Assembly: GCA_019614645.1 (NCBI GenBank)
Contig: JABWDB010000036.1
Location: forward strand, 930,001 to 994,000
Reading direction: 5' to 3'
DNA: 64,000 bases
Origin: Stratiolaelaps scimitus
Lineage: Eukaryota > Arthropoda > Arachnida > Mesostigmata > Laelapidae
A program made the translations under genes and the position numbers. Position 1 is the first letter of the stretch. Each line of letters begins with the position of its first letter. Positions 11,256 through 21,642 of the stretch are shown here, in pieces. Below the pieces are notes generated by a model. It made no database searches. It saw nothing but the letters and a program-made list of their open reading frames with translations, and was not told the DNA's origin.

Positions 11256-12150
11256 CGAACTTAATAATCACTAACAAGAAGAGAGAGCGAGAGAGAGAGA
11301 GCAAAAAGCCTGATTGATTATGAGCGCATGAAGTCCCCGCATAATACGCCCGTATTTGGTACGGTAGCCAATTGGTTAGTTGTTCAAGGACACCAATGGA
11401 TATCAAGGCGACCAGACTAATATTAGTAATAATTCATTTTGTCACCCCTCGTCTGCTGTTCGATCTCTTACACGTGCCGTGGTCGGAGACAGGATAGGCT
11501 GGCATAGAAAACTAACACCCGCATATATTCACTGTAAGGATTAACCAGATCACGAGAGAAACCTTTTACAAATCAAAAACAAATTATATATATATATATG
11601 TATAATTTGTTTTCGATCATTCGAATTAACTCATATATATATATATATATATATATATTCGAATGATTTTGCTTGCAAATCGTCGCCTGAAACTCCTGGA
11701 TGAATCCCAGCTCCCACAAACCCATATATGGGCATTTATTCACCTCATTGCCGACACAAGTCTTCCCGTTAATCAAAACTGCGATTGCTGTCGACGAAAG
11801 ATATTAGGCTCAGTTTCGAGATGGGCTTAACGATACGATCATCATAGTCGGATACTTGAAATTCAATCATAAACGACACTAACAGAAAACATAATTCATT
11901 CATTTTCTTATGCCCACGCAATTTATTTGTGTAGAAATTATATTTATTTTCTTGCCGCTAATTATCGTGTTCATATATCACGTCGCCTTCATGGTGCAGG
12001 GCAAATTTCATGACAATGCGCCCATTCGATAGCACGCTGATCCGTCGAAACGGCTGACCAAGTCAATGATGTTGTTTAGACTGTGTGTAACGTCGCCTAT
12101 ATATGTATGGGTGGGCCTTAATAGGCCTTAGCATAGCCTTAATAATAGCC
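11256..12150. other. Spacer between the two astacin genes
   Basis: It contains (GA)n near 11280-11302, (TA)n at about 11583-11600 and 11633-11658, and a minus-strand AATAAA at 11922-11927 that may serve astacin-2. A short open minus-strand segment at about 11665-11790 has three cysteines (TCVGNEVNKC...ATIC) but no start codon or recognisable family. Confidence 0.5.
11922..11927 (-). terminator. Possible polyadenylation signal for astacin-2
   Basis: AATAAA on the minus strand, about 230 bases beyond the astacin-2 stop. AT-rich context limits confidence. Confidence 0.35.
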
Positions 12151-12153
12151 TTT

Positions 12154-12411
12154 TTAGGCACCTTTTGCTTTGCACTCGTAGAGGGTATTGACGCGCTTAA
12201 TGTCCGAATCGCTCATGCCTTTTCGATTGTACACTTCCTCAATCGATTCGTTGTCCTTCTTAAGCATGGACGGCTTTCCTTTAACTCTCGAGAAACTCTT
12301 TGATCCGTAGAGCATCACGGAGTTGTAGTCGAACGGGGTGATCAACCTGAAATTCATGATGGGCCAACAGCGGGCAAAAGCAACGTAAATGTGTTATAGT
12401 GTATATATATA

Positions 12412-12465
<54 letters not shown>

Positions 12466-14067
12466 CAAGTGTTATATATACGTATACGTGGACGGTGGAT
12501 CAGGCGAACCCCGTTTGGCGAAGGCGGTGTATTCACGTAGCAGCACGCTGAGGCAGATTTTCTATTTGAATAAGGGGATACGGTGTGTGCACAAAAACAA
12601 ACAAAGATGCCCCTGGGACAATCATAGCTTGAGGGTTTTGATGGTAACTTTCATTAACGTTCATATGTGAGTCGGTGTTTCAGTTCTCAGTGTCGTTCTA
12701 ATACAGAGAAACAGTCGTCGAAACGGACTCGAGGAATAACGAGAGGCGGCAGTCCTGAGGCGTTAGTTCTCGAATCTCACACGAATCACAATTTAATCAT
12801 TGTCAAGGATAACCCTAGAAATGTGACCGATTGAAATTAGTGAGCGTGTTGATAATTCTTATATTTCGCCCTCTATGTACCACATATATGACACATACCA
12901 GTTTTGCCATTTGAGAAGCTTCTGGAACTGCGAGTGGTATTTGGGATCGACGTTTTCCAGGTAGAGTTTGATGTAGTCATCACGATCCGAACGAGTGTGC
13001 TCGTGGTAGAAGCCAATAGCATGGCCAAACTCGTGAACGATGGTTCCAATATGTGCGCATCCTGTGATTAATTATCAGTTATAATTAGTATCATTATCGT
13101 CATCGTTACTATGATTATTATTATTACAACCATTCAAGTTCGAAATAGTTGTGCGTTGTGTAAATAATGTATAATATAGTGATATAGTAGACAGTGCAGA
13201 GTCAAACGATACCCTGCAGTATATAGATAATCATTATATATTAGTTATCATATTATTATTATTGTTATATCATTACTACTCCTGAATTCCTCTGTGTTAC
13301 CTCTGCCGATAGAGACTGGCTGCTCGCCACCGACCATGCCAACCATCGAGTAGCATCCTTGCCCTTTGAAAATCTTGATGTAATTCTTCTCGTTTGTACG
13401 GGGAACAAATTTAACACAGGTGGTCTGGTGATAGTGCTCCATTGATTTGATCAGGACCGCGGTATCAGGCGCCGAGCTTGGGTCGATCACATAAGGAACA
13501 ATTCCATTGTCCCAGCGCCTTCGCGTCGTATGCCATGCGTGTCACGAAATCGTTAACTGAGTTATTAAGTTCAACTAAACTCTCATATACCAACAGTTCC
13601 GCCGATAGATCGGCTGATCAATCAGGTTCCACTTGGAAGCGGGTAGAAGAATAAATCATCCAAGAAAAAAACAAACGTAACCTCACTAGTTAAAAGTTTG
13701 AGTTTGCGCAATCTTAAGTGGAATTCTCTCCGGCATGGAACATCCGTCAGGGTTATTCTACCGGTTATTATTATTATAGAGAGCTTAAGCGTTGTAATAT
13801 TACAGCTCCTTTAATAAACCAATAAAACCTTTACCGGTGGCTCAATTTTTTCGACACTTACTTCCATTTGCTGGTCATCGCGTTGAGGTTAAGTGAGTCT
13901 GCCAAGATATCCCCCTCGAACAGATCTTCGTTTTCCAGGGCTGTGCGCATCTCAAGCTCCTCTTCGGCGGTACGAGTCTCGGGAAGAGCTGACCCCGACG
14001 CCGACGACCATGAGGCCCACAGGCATACAACAGCCGCTACAACATGTAAGGTAAACATTTTCATCAT
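12154..14067 (-). CDS. Astacin-family zinc metalloprotease, copy 2 (4 exons)
   Basis: The exons are 13862-14067, 13301-13518, 12899-13061 and 12154-12346 (minus strand), 780 bases and 259 residues. A signal peptide ([20 protein letters not shown]) is followed by an acidic propeptide with the exact aspartate-switch motif FEGD at 50-53. The catalytic domain begins near [12 protein letters not shown]. The zinc motif [12 protein letters not shown] is at about 151-162 and the Met-turn SVMLYGS at about 205-211. The four astacin cysteines are in place and there is no C-terminal EGF/CUB domain. Exon 2 (218 bases), exon 3 (163 bases) and all intron phases equal those of copy 1, so the pair arose by tandem duplication. 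Intron 3 carries a (TA)n tract. The product should be a secreted protease. It looks fully functional. Confidence 0.93.
12413..12464. repeat. (TA)n microsatellite in astacin-2 intron 3
   Basis: A nearly uninterrupted TA dinucleotide run, preceded by two shorter interrupted TA blocks. Confidence 0.95.
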
Positions 14068-14102
14068 CTGCGTCGGTATCAGCAGTCAATGTTAAGCTCG
14101 TG

Positions 14103-14142
14103 ACTGCCCGGCATTCAGCAGCGTATAGAGACAACCCTTATA
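14103..14142 (-). promoter_or_regulatory. TATA box and initiator-like site of astacin-2
   Basis: TATAAG at 14137-14142 on the minus strand and a GCAGTCA initiator-like site near 14101-14107, upstream of the ATG at 14067. The spacing is a little long (about 38 bases), so the true start site may lie slightly earlier. Confidence 0.45.
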
Positions 14143-15777
14143 TGCATGACACTTATACGGAGTATATGCCCGCATTATATCGAGCTGAAATTACTTAATC
14201 CGACCCTTATTGGCTGCCAATTGACCCTTAAATGAAAACTCTGTCTGTCGTGTTTTTAGAGTAACCTCCACATCTTCTTCGACTTGAATATGTACTGGGT
14301 GTTCGTGACGTCACGCAATCCTGTGGGCGACCAAGTAAAGTTTGTCGATTTCGCTTGCAGTTTTCTATCGATCTGTTGTACCCTGTCGACATATGCCCAG
14401 GCAACGTGAGTGATTAAATATATAAAGATATACGTTTGCATAAGAGCATGTGCTTTAGAACGTAGACTATCGGCCACAAATTAAACAACGGATATTTCAG
14501 AGACGAACAAATTTGACGTAAATTGTTAAACGTATTAAAATATATTTATAGCTTTAATTAGACAAAATATAAAAATAATCACATAAGGACCCGCTTGGTC
14601 AATAATAATAATGGCCCTTGTATTTTCGAGTCATGCCCAAAGTGGGCATATAATGCGTCATATTGTGTTTAATGTACCCTTGGAAAGATAACAATGTTGA
14701 GCTTCCTATAAAAAAGTCCCAGTGGAGCTAAAGGATTTTCACTAAAGTTGATGTTCTTCGAGGAAAACTTTTTGTCGACAAAAAGTTGCAGTGAACTTCG
14801 CCTTCAGAACTGTCACATTTTGGATAGTCTTCCACATGGTTGGGGAACATTTGGAACACCCCGTACATATATATATATATATATATATCTAATTTATGTC
14901 GTTTGATAGGATGTGGTCACGAATGACTTGTTGGTTACTTCTTGCATAGAGATAAACGTTTCGCGGGACAATCTACCAGAGGTAGTCAACTGTCCGGGAT
15001 TATACCTAGTCAGTGTAGGGTAGATATAACCTGCTTCAATATCGACCCCCTCTGATCTATTCGATGCGATATGAGCCTGGTGTTGGCACCAGCCACAGGC
15101 ATGTGCAAATATTTCCCCAGGATTGCTCTGTCAACCATTGAGAATGATTTTGCTAAAGTCATTCTCAGTTGTTAATAGCGACTACAATCAAAAACACGTT
15201 TAATAAATCTGTTCCTTGTCAAAAATACAAGGTAACAACTAATCTATGGTCCCTGTACAAAAATGCTTCAGTTTCAGTTTCAAAATCAAGTTGATTTTCG
15301 GAACTGCAATATACATACGCTTTAGTTCTCGATGCAACAAATATAATGCTGGAAAAAATCATCAGTGTGGGGCAGCAAATTTTTGTTTGAAAAAAAAACT
15401 TCAAAATCGCACATATAGCATATAAAAACTAGAGGTTGCACGGAACCCATATATCCGTGTTTGACTTATTTTGTACTCTTTCGCATTGTCTTTGGGTAGT
15501 ATTTGTAAAATTTTCGTCGACCTTAGAACCAAGCGAGGTTTGATATTATGAACGGGACCATACAGAAGCACTTTCCCCCATAATATAACGGTACCCCACG
15601 GGGTCTAAATCGACATCCCCCATAGCTAACATAACAAATATCCACGTATGCATTAAATAAGAAATATTCTATCGAATACCGATTCGAGGCGTTTCATTTT
15701 GCATTAATTCTTCCAGAATCTGCTTCTATTGTGCGCACAAATTATAATCAACATAAATAGTTCCGTTTCGATGAAGA

Positions 15778-15809
<32 letters not shown>

Positions 15810-16119
15810 CGACGACGACGTCGTCTACACTTGTCCGAAATATCAATGATGCATTGTGTTGCGTTTTGGAAAAGTGCGTCTAATATCAGCTGTTTCTCTC
15901 CCGCCTGGGCCGAGTACAAACTTAAATTATTTTAAGTTAATTATTTATCTACAATTACTACAATGTTTGCCGGCGTTTCTTTCAATAAGCCAAAAGCCTT
16001 TCTTTGCTCCGACTAGCGTCCGGCCTATTTAATCGGAAGATGGGTCCTACCGTTGGGGTTGTATAGACCTGCTGTAGCAGAGTTACTTTTGTCAGCTGGG
16101 GGGGGAGGCGCCAAAAGTA

Positions 16120-16308
16120 AATTTTGCGTGCTGACTCTCAGCCTTAAACATTTAACTTAGTCCACGGTACAACTGCGTTCGGCATAAGGCTTCATAAGGC
16201 GGGCGAACCTTCTTTAAATGCCAATGTGCGACGGCGGAAATCAAACCCGTGAGAGAACCTACGCGTCGGCCCCTATTGCAAGGCGCAGGTGAATGCACCA
16301 CCGGGGGA
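16120..16308 (-). repeat. tRNA-derived SINE-like element, copy 3 (most complete)
   Basis: The minus strand begins CCCGGTGGTGCATTCACCTG, has GGGTTTGATTTCCGCC (B-box-like) about 40 bases later, then the unique body GCATTTAAAGAAGG...CTTATGAAGCCTTATGCCG and the tail GGCTGAGAGTCAGC. A tRNA-like head with A and B boxes followed by an unrelated body is the classic SINE structure. Confidence 0.7.
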
Positions 16309-16666
16309 TTGACATAACTGACATGATGCCCGCAGGCCTATTTGGGATATTGCGTGTTCTACATATAATATATGAGAAGAAATTTGTATTAGCATGAAGA
16401 ATTTACCTCTGGGACGATGGTGAAATGCTGACACAGCTCAAGGGATCCCTGCGAAACTGGCTAAGCGTGATTCAGCTTCACCCCTAAAGCTTCACCCTTG
16501 TCCCGCCGAATGTCCCTTTCATATTAGATTGAGTCGTAAGTAAAAATGAACGGGCCACTTTCTATGACGATCACCCATCTCTCAGGCAGCGCATGAAAGC
16601 AGCGTATGCTAGAAAAACATTTCGTCATGGGAAGCGATCCACCCATTCACTTAAATTCTGACCCCT

Positions 16667-16670
<4 letters not shown>

Positions 16671-16727
<57 letters not shown>
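16671..16727. repeat. (TA)n microsatellite
   Basis: Uninterrupted TA run of over 50 bases, continuing as imperfect TATACATATGTATA to about 16759. Confidence 0.95.
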
Positions 16728-16732
<5 letters not shown>

Positions 16733-17035
16733 TGTATACATATATGTATATATATATACTTTCTTTAGATGTTCCTTGCGCTCAGATTTAAAAAAATCGA
16801 TTTTACAACATTAGTCTTTCGAATGTATAGATCGGCTAGAAAGTCTGCTTATCACACTCCAAACTGTATTCATCACACAAATTGTAGTCAATTCAATACT
16901 ACTGTTTGTTTTATTGAGGAGGGCGGTCCTGCCACGTCAACATGCATGAGAGCACCGTGGCCGATGTTGCTCGCGCAAAATCCCACGACAATTGTAAATA
17001 ACTGTCTTTATGCAAGGATATAACCGTGTGTTATC

Positions 17036-17153
17036 TTATACTGTGCGTCAATGTTCTGAAGTCAGTGCGTCCGTGGCCTTCCCGCTGATCGGCGACAAGA
17101 GACTATCATTCAAGAGGACTCCTTCGATTGTTATACAGCTCCTTCCTCTGACA
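17036..17153 (+). promoter_or_regulatory. Candidate promoter and 5' untranslated exon of the secreted-protein gene
   Basis: TTATAC at 17036-17041 precedes an arthropod-type initiator TCAGT (17062-17066) by about 27 bases. A strong donor CAG/GTGAGT follows at about 17153. A possible acceptor TGTGCAG occurs at about 17243 inside the transposon remnant. The exon model is inferred from motifs only. Confidence 0.4.
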
Positions 17154-17213
17154 GGTGAGTGAACGGGATGTTCGTTGACATATGAATATGTGCGAGTATC
17201 TTCGCAGGATCTT

Positions 17214-17338
17214 TCCTTCTGCAACGCCTGTCCCTCGCTGTGCAGAGAGGCAATGCCATCGCCTTCCTCGGGACAATGTCGGCCTCGGCTCCCGCCCCGG
17301 TCCCAGCTAATCCCGTTGGGACCGGAGCGGAGGACTAA
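17214..17338 (+). mobile_element. Repeat family A remnant directly before a gene start
   Basis: This plus-strand copy encodes FLLQRLSLAVQRGNAIAFLG then TMSASAP and stops at 17336-17338. It aligns closely with the minus-strand copy at 8.1 kb until about GCTAATCCC. The 3' trailer of the family is absent and the ATG of the secreted-protein ORF follows two bases after the stop. Confidence 0.6.
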
Positions 17339-17340
17339 AC

Positions 17341-17841
17341 ATGCAACAGTTCGCGATTATCGCCATCGTCGCCCTTGCGGTTGTCGGAACCAACGGAGCT
17401 TCGGTTCGAGCTGACGAACAAGGACTTCAATCCTCTTGGAGCTCCATCGAGACGAGCGCTAAGTGCATCGTCGAAAAGATTGGCTCCCTTGTTACGATAA
17501 CGCTCGATTGGTTAAAGGAGATAATCGGCGCTTGGGAGAAAAATCCGATGCTGGAGGACGATGCGAAAGCTTTAAAAGAAATTTATAGTAGTGCTGAGAT
17601 AATTGTGAACCTCGTTAAAAATGTCATCAAAACTCAACAACTAGATGAGATGAGACCTGTTATTTTGGCAAGCATAAGGGTGGCCGGCACTGTTGCCAAC
17701 GCCCGTTACAAGAATCTCCCTAAATTGATGTATCTCCTCAGATCAGAGCATAATGAGGAAATTGCCGAAATTGTGGCACCAGTTGTCAAAGCCATGAAAA
17801 ACGGGACTGCGATATTCAATGAAATCGACGCCTGCATCTAA
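17341..17841 (+). CDS. Small secreted helical protein, unknown family
   Basis: This is an intact 166-codon ORF. Residues 1-20 (MQQFAIIAIVALAVVGTNGA) form a clear signal peptide with cleavage after TNG or NGA. The mature part is about 146 residues, amphipathic and probably all-helical, with repeated hydrophobic spacing (for example VTITLDWLKEIIGAW and IIVNLVKNVI). It has two cysteines (in AKCIVEK and the final DACI) that could form one disulfide, one NGT glycosylation site near the C-terminus, and no membrane segment. AATAAA motifs follow about 40 and 48 bases after the stop. I do not recognise the family. In arthropods such proteins are often salivary, haemolymph or cuticle secretions, but the sequence does not show which. 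Confidence 0.75.
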   Translation: MQQFAIIAIVALAVVGTNGASVRADEQGLQSSWSSIETSAKCIVEKIGSLVTITLDWLKEIIGAWEKNPMLEDDAKALKEIYSSAEIIVNLVKNVIKTQQLDEMRPVILASIRVAGTVANARYKNLPKLMYLLRSEHNEEIAEIVAPVVKAMKNGTAIFNEIDACI

Positions 17842-17879
17842 GGAAAACATCCCCAAGGAAAACCTATTTTTCAGTTCTC

Positions 17880-17897
17880 TAATAAACTAATAAACGC
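17880..17897 (+). terminator. Paired polyadenylation signals
   Basis: AATAAA occurs twice within 20 bases (in aataaactaataaacg), shortly after the secreted-protein stop codon. Confidence 0.6.
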
Positions 17898-18529
17898 CTC
17901 GATTCGGACGCAAAACTTGCCTATCGTGAATTGCAATCAACTGCACTAAATATATCTTAGACTTGAGATCGTTTTAGACAAATTTCAGGTATACGATGTT
18001 TTATTTCATGGCGTATTTTCATAGGTGCGAATTGACTCACGCAAAACAAGCGCGCTTTAGCTGATGCAGATTATCTATTTGAGCATTTGTCGATCGAAGT
18101 CGATCAATTCCAACTGGAGCTGGAAGGTGATCTTGCCTCAACTCGCTGTACGATGAAGAGATTCCCACTACTATGATTATAGAGGAGTATCTTCAAATGT
18201 CCCAGAACATATGTGTTTAAAGCAATTCAGAAAACCTTTCTCTATTCATAGTTTCTCAATAGTGATCCCGTGCTAAAGGCTTGGACGACGCTCTTGAGGA
18301 CGAGCGACTGACATTAGCGAGGATAGTCATTTCAACACCCTGCAATTGGAGCATTCAGTTGCACCACATTGTCTTCCTTGCCCTCCGCAAACTGCCAATG
18401 TACCCTGTCACAATTCTCGGTTGATTTGCGTGAGTCTGTGTATGCTCACATTTGGTTGTACACTTCGACTTCACTTGAAGACACTATTTTCAAATATGTA
18501 AACGCCACTACAGCCAACACCAAGCAGTA

Positions 18530-18712
18530 ACTACGACAGCCAAGCTCTATGTCAATTGACTTCAACGGTACGCACATTTCTTCATCAGCAATTATCCAAC
18601 AGCTAGACATTGGCTCAACGGAATGGCCGGACTATGGTTGCAACGGCGGATATCTTCAATGGTCACTGCAGCGATAGTTCAGAAGGGCTGTCAGGTTGAA
18701 AACAATGGAGTT
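18530..18712 (+). pseudogene. Papain/cathepsin-L-like protease relic
   Basis: An open plus-strand segment reads SIDFNGTHISSSAIIQQLD, then EWPDYGCNGGYLQWSLQ, then a stop at 18675. A one-base shift continues IVQKGCQVENN. In C1A proteases the same order occurs: NG..VSLSEQQLVDC, YGCNGGY..NAF, then ENG or KNG. The cysteine of the VDC motif is replaced and neither the CGSCWAF active-site block nor the His/Asn part was found nearby. This fits a decayed fragment, not a working gene. The match rests on one short motif region. Confidence 0.42.
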
Positions 18713-19009
18713 CTGTATTTTTTAACACGATAATGTCATGTGCAGCACTTATTTATATTATTATATATATTTACAAAAATATATTACTTTTATTTACATG
18801 CTGTGGTGCCCACATTCAACATAAGGAATATGCAACTTTAGAGTTTCTCGTCATCTTCATTTGGGACAATGTTTTGTCTCTCTGCTCGGCTCGGACCCCA
18901 GAACAGCCTCAAACATATGGCCATTGATTGAGCTGTTGATACAACAAAGGCGCCATCCATCGCACCCTGAGACGCTGACATGGACCCTTTTGTTAACATG
19001 CGATATCGA

Positions 19010-19260
19010 TGTATCGCGTCATTAATTTGTGTCGATAATGATTCAAAGAGAGTGGTGTTATCACCCATTGCCTACGACGAAGGGCTTCTTGTCTCTACCA
19101 GGACATTCGAACAGAAAAAAAAGCTGGTAAGTGAACTCCATTTGCTTCAACCCTGCTAACATAATTTCGATGAACACAGCCACGCCACAGTACACACGGC
19201 GTGAATTGGTGTCATCAGGAACAATGGTCGTCCAATCGGTTGTTTTCGAAGACAGACATT
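19010..19260 (-). pseudogene. Possible ionotropic-receptor ligand-binding fragment
   Basis: The minus strand reads WTTIVPDDTNSRRVYCGVAV, FIEIMLAGLKQMEFTYQL, and, in another frame after a potential AG acceptor, WVITPLSLNHYRHKL. Ionotropic receptors have a first ligand-binding half with GxxxDIxxxLxxxLNFTYxL, and later PLxxxxxR. Pore segments were not found and the frame is broken, so it is at best a relic. Chance similarity cannot be excluded. Confidence 0.22.
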
Positions 19261-19429
19261 TGTGTATGTTCCACGTCTTTTTTTTTTTTATGAGGAAAAC
19301 GGAAATACCTACCCCGCTTTTCCCACGCCTCCCAAATGGGAGGGAGCCCCCTGGAAAACCGCCGCAATCCAGCATACCCTCACGGAGGCCCTGAAAAATT
19401 CCGGTCCCTACCCCCAGCGTTTGACACCC

Positions 19430-19640
19430 TTAGAGAACGTCACCCCTTTCGATCTGCCGCTCTAGTTTTTCCTTGTCCTTGAGCATCGCCTCGGCGAATC
19501 TTCGGATGTTGGCCCATCCCTCTCGGTCTCCCATCATGATGGCGGCCATATCCTCGCGACTCTAGCTGCGAGGTCTCGCCGGACGTCCCACGTCTTGTGG
19601 GTACAGTTGTATCGACAAGTACGACGCAATGCAAGTCATA
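19430..19640 (-). mobile_element. Non-LTR retrotransposon (LINE) ORF2 3'-end relic
   Basis: The minus strand encodes CRYNCTHKTWDVRRDLAARV, then after a frameshift a 39-residue end with REGWANIRRFAEAMLKDKEK and LERQ, stopping at 19430-19432. A tryptophan-containing segment ending in a charged K/E-rich helix, after a Cys-containing block, resembles the C-terminus of R1/Jockey-type polymerases. The local base composition is more GC-rich than the surroundings. Only the 3' end is present, as expected from 5'-truncated insertion. Confidence 0.5.
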
Positions 19641-20362
19641 GTTCTAGCCATTAATTCAGATCACCTTCTGAGTAAAGCGCTTACTGAGCTTGTCTAAATG
19701 ATGCAACACTTAGTCGATTGATTAACTGAGAATCAGTATTGTTTTTCTTAATAGTGAGAGAGAGCAGAGAAACACACAAGCATAAAACATCGTAAAATGA
19801 ACCTCGTCCACTATGGTCTGCCTTTTTTTTTCAATACAACTCGCTTCTCCATTATACTAAAGCGTTTAAAAAGGGTCATAAAATGTGTTCTTGCATCGGG
19901 ACCCGAGTCCGTATGCCTGGTAAAGCCTATGGAGAGTGGGACAGAGTGAGGAAGAGAGGGAATAATAAGCGGCAAAAATAAATCCACAACTGAGAAATAT
20001 CTCGGCGAATGTTCAGAGTCCGAGTGGAAGCCGGCGGCAGTGAAGCGAAGTTCTGCTGGGAAAAACCTCTTCGTATAATATTATCGAGCGGTGTGCATAA
20101 ACTTAAGACACCCCTATATTTCAACCAATCCTTACAAATAATACACAGTTGAGGTATTTATCCTGTAGCAGATTAATGTAAGTGTCAAATAACATGCATG
20201 CCACAAGGCGGCGCATGCACCCTGCTACAACGAAATGTATCATCTATCGCATGTTCAAAATGATAAGTTACCCTCATCGAGTTATCGAGTGTTTCCACTG
20301 AGTTGATCCAGTTTGTCTTGAGCATTCTGCGCTGTACTATAGTCGTGGGGAACGCTTCAAGC

Positions 20363-20619
20363 CTTACTGATGCAGAGAAAGCAGTTATTACTTATTTACA
20401 TTAGGAGCAGGAACGACTCAGGCTGCAATAGCCAGAGAAATTGGTAGCAGTTGCCGCGTTGTGCGAAATTATTTACGCAGTCCGTCGACGTCTGGTACTA
20501 ATAAGTCTAACGGACGTCGACGAAAGCTCAGAAAGCGAACTGCCATGCATATTTGTCGATTGGCCTCGAATTTGACCATAACTCGTGAAGCAATAAGGCA
20601 AGAGTTAAACCTTCAGGTT
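20363..20619 (+). mobile_element. Tc1/mariner-type transposase N-terminal relic
   Basis: The plus strand reads LTDAEKAVITYL, then a frameshift near 20400, then TTQAAIAREIGSSCRVVRNY, then LRSPSTSG, NGRRRKLRKRT, CRLASNLTITREAIRQELNL. This is the paired helix-turn-helix DNA-binding region with the GRP/GRPRK-type hook (here GRRRK) found in Tc3-like transposases. The DD(E/D) catalytic part is missing. No terminal inverted repeats were identified. Confidence 0.65.
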
Positions 20620-21253
20620 GTTGGGAATGGGGTAGCGACCAAATTTTGCTAAATCTCGTTCATAGTATTCTAATTAGTTTAAGAAAGCGCGAATCAACTC
20701 AGCGAAAACATTCGATAACTCGGGGGTGACTTGCCATTTTGAACAGGCGAGAATTTGTCGTCATTTGTGAACTGGTCTTTGAGCTCGCGTTGCCGACAGG
20801 GCCCCACCTTTGTTTGCCGGCATGCCATCTTTGGCAGCATAAATCAATACACATACACTCAAGCGGCATAGTCGGTATTATGTAACAATTATGTGGCTAT
20901 GATCTGGTTGCGATCACAGACAATAGAATAACTCCTACTGATGAGAATCCCCAGCTCGAAAGCACTGGAACCGGTTCGAAGAGACTCTTTATGACACCGC
21001 GGATACCCCTTCCACTTCACACAAAATACTCACCGGTCTCAACGGAATTTTTTTCCGGCACGAAAATATGAATTCACCAATTGAGTCCCCCTAATTCCTG
21101 AGACTTAGTGTTCATTTTAGCATAATTACATAACCTTAAAGGTGGTGTTCATTACTCAACGTATGAAATACTACGGACCGAAATGAACAGTTTCAGCTAT
21201 GTTGACCAGTTTTACCCATCTCCAGTTCAGCACTGAAGCACTCATCTCAAACC

Positions 21254-21282
21254 GTATATATATATATATATATATATATACA
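21254..21282. repeat. (TA)n microsatellite
   Basis: A TA run followed by imperfect CATACATAGA and AGATAGATAGATA text. Confidence 0.9.
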
Positions 21283-21447
21283 TACATAGATGGAGATAGA
21301 TAGATACAGCAATAAGAAGTACTTCCAATTTAACTTCGCCTTAGTTCCACTATAGCCCTTCTCTGTGTGGCCCATTGATCTAAAAATACTCCTCATTCTC
21401 CAACAGAATTCCGTTCGGAATTCAGGTCAATCCCCACGAATTGTTCT

Positions 21448-21642
21448 TCAATTGTCTTCCGATAGAAATCCCAATCGACGCTGCATGAGGTCCAACACTA
21501 CGATGCAGCCCCAATAATAACGAATGCCTTCAATCTTCATCGTCGCTCTCCCAAACGGTTGTTGTCGCTTATCGAAATAAAAACACACGGCCAAATTACG
21601 TATCATCAATTTATTCCTCGACCTGTAGTTTTCTGTACACAT
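21448..21642 (-). pseudogene. Possible pepsin-like aspartic protease C-terminal fragment
   Basis: The minus-strand frame ends IVVLDLMQRRLGFLSEDN, preceded by FGRATMK and RYYWG. Pepsin-family enzymes end with G..F(M/L)..YY.VFD....R.GF. The spacing differs by an insertion and no active-site DTG/DSG exon was found upstream. It may be a relic or coincidence. Confidence 0.27.

Larger units (their letters stand above)
14143..17035. other. Intergenic, repeats only
   Basis: Contains (TA)n near 14866-14888, a (GA)n/(CGA)n block near 15782-15826, SINE copy 3 and a long (TA)n at 16671-16727. A 61-codon minus-strand frame at 15219-15404 has a hydrophobic start but no other support. No gene is called. 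Confidence 0.55.
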
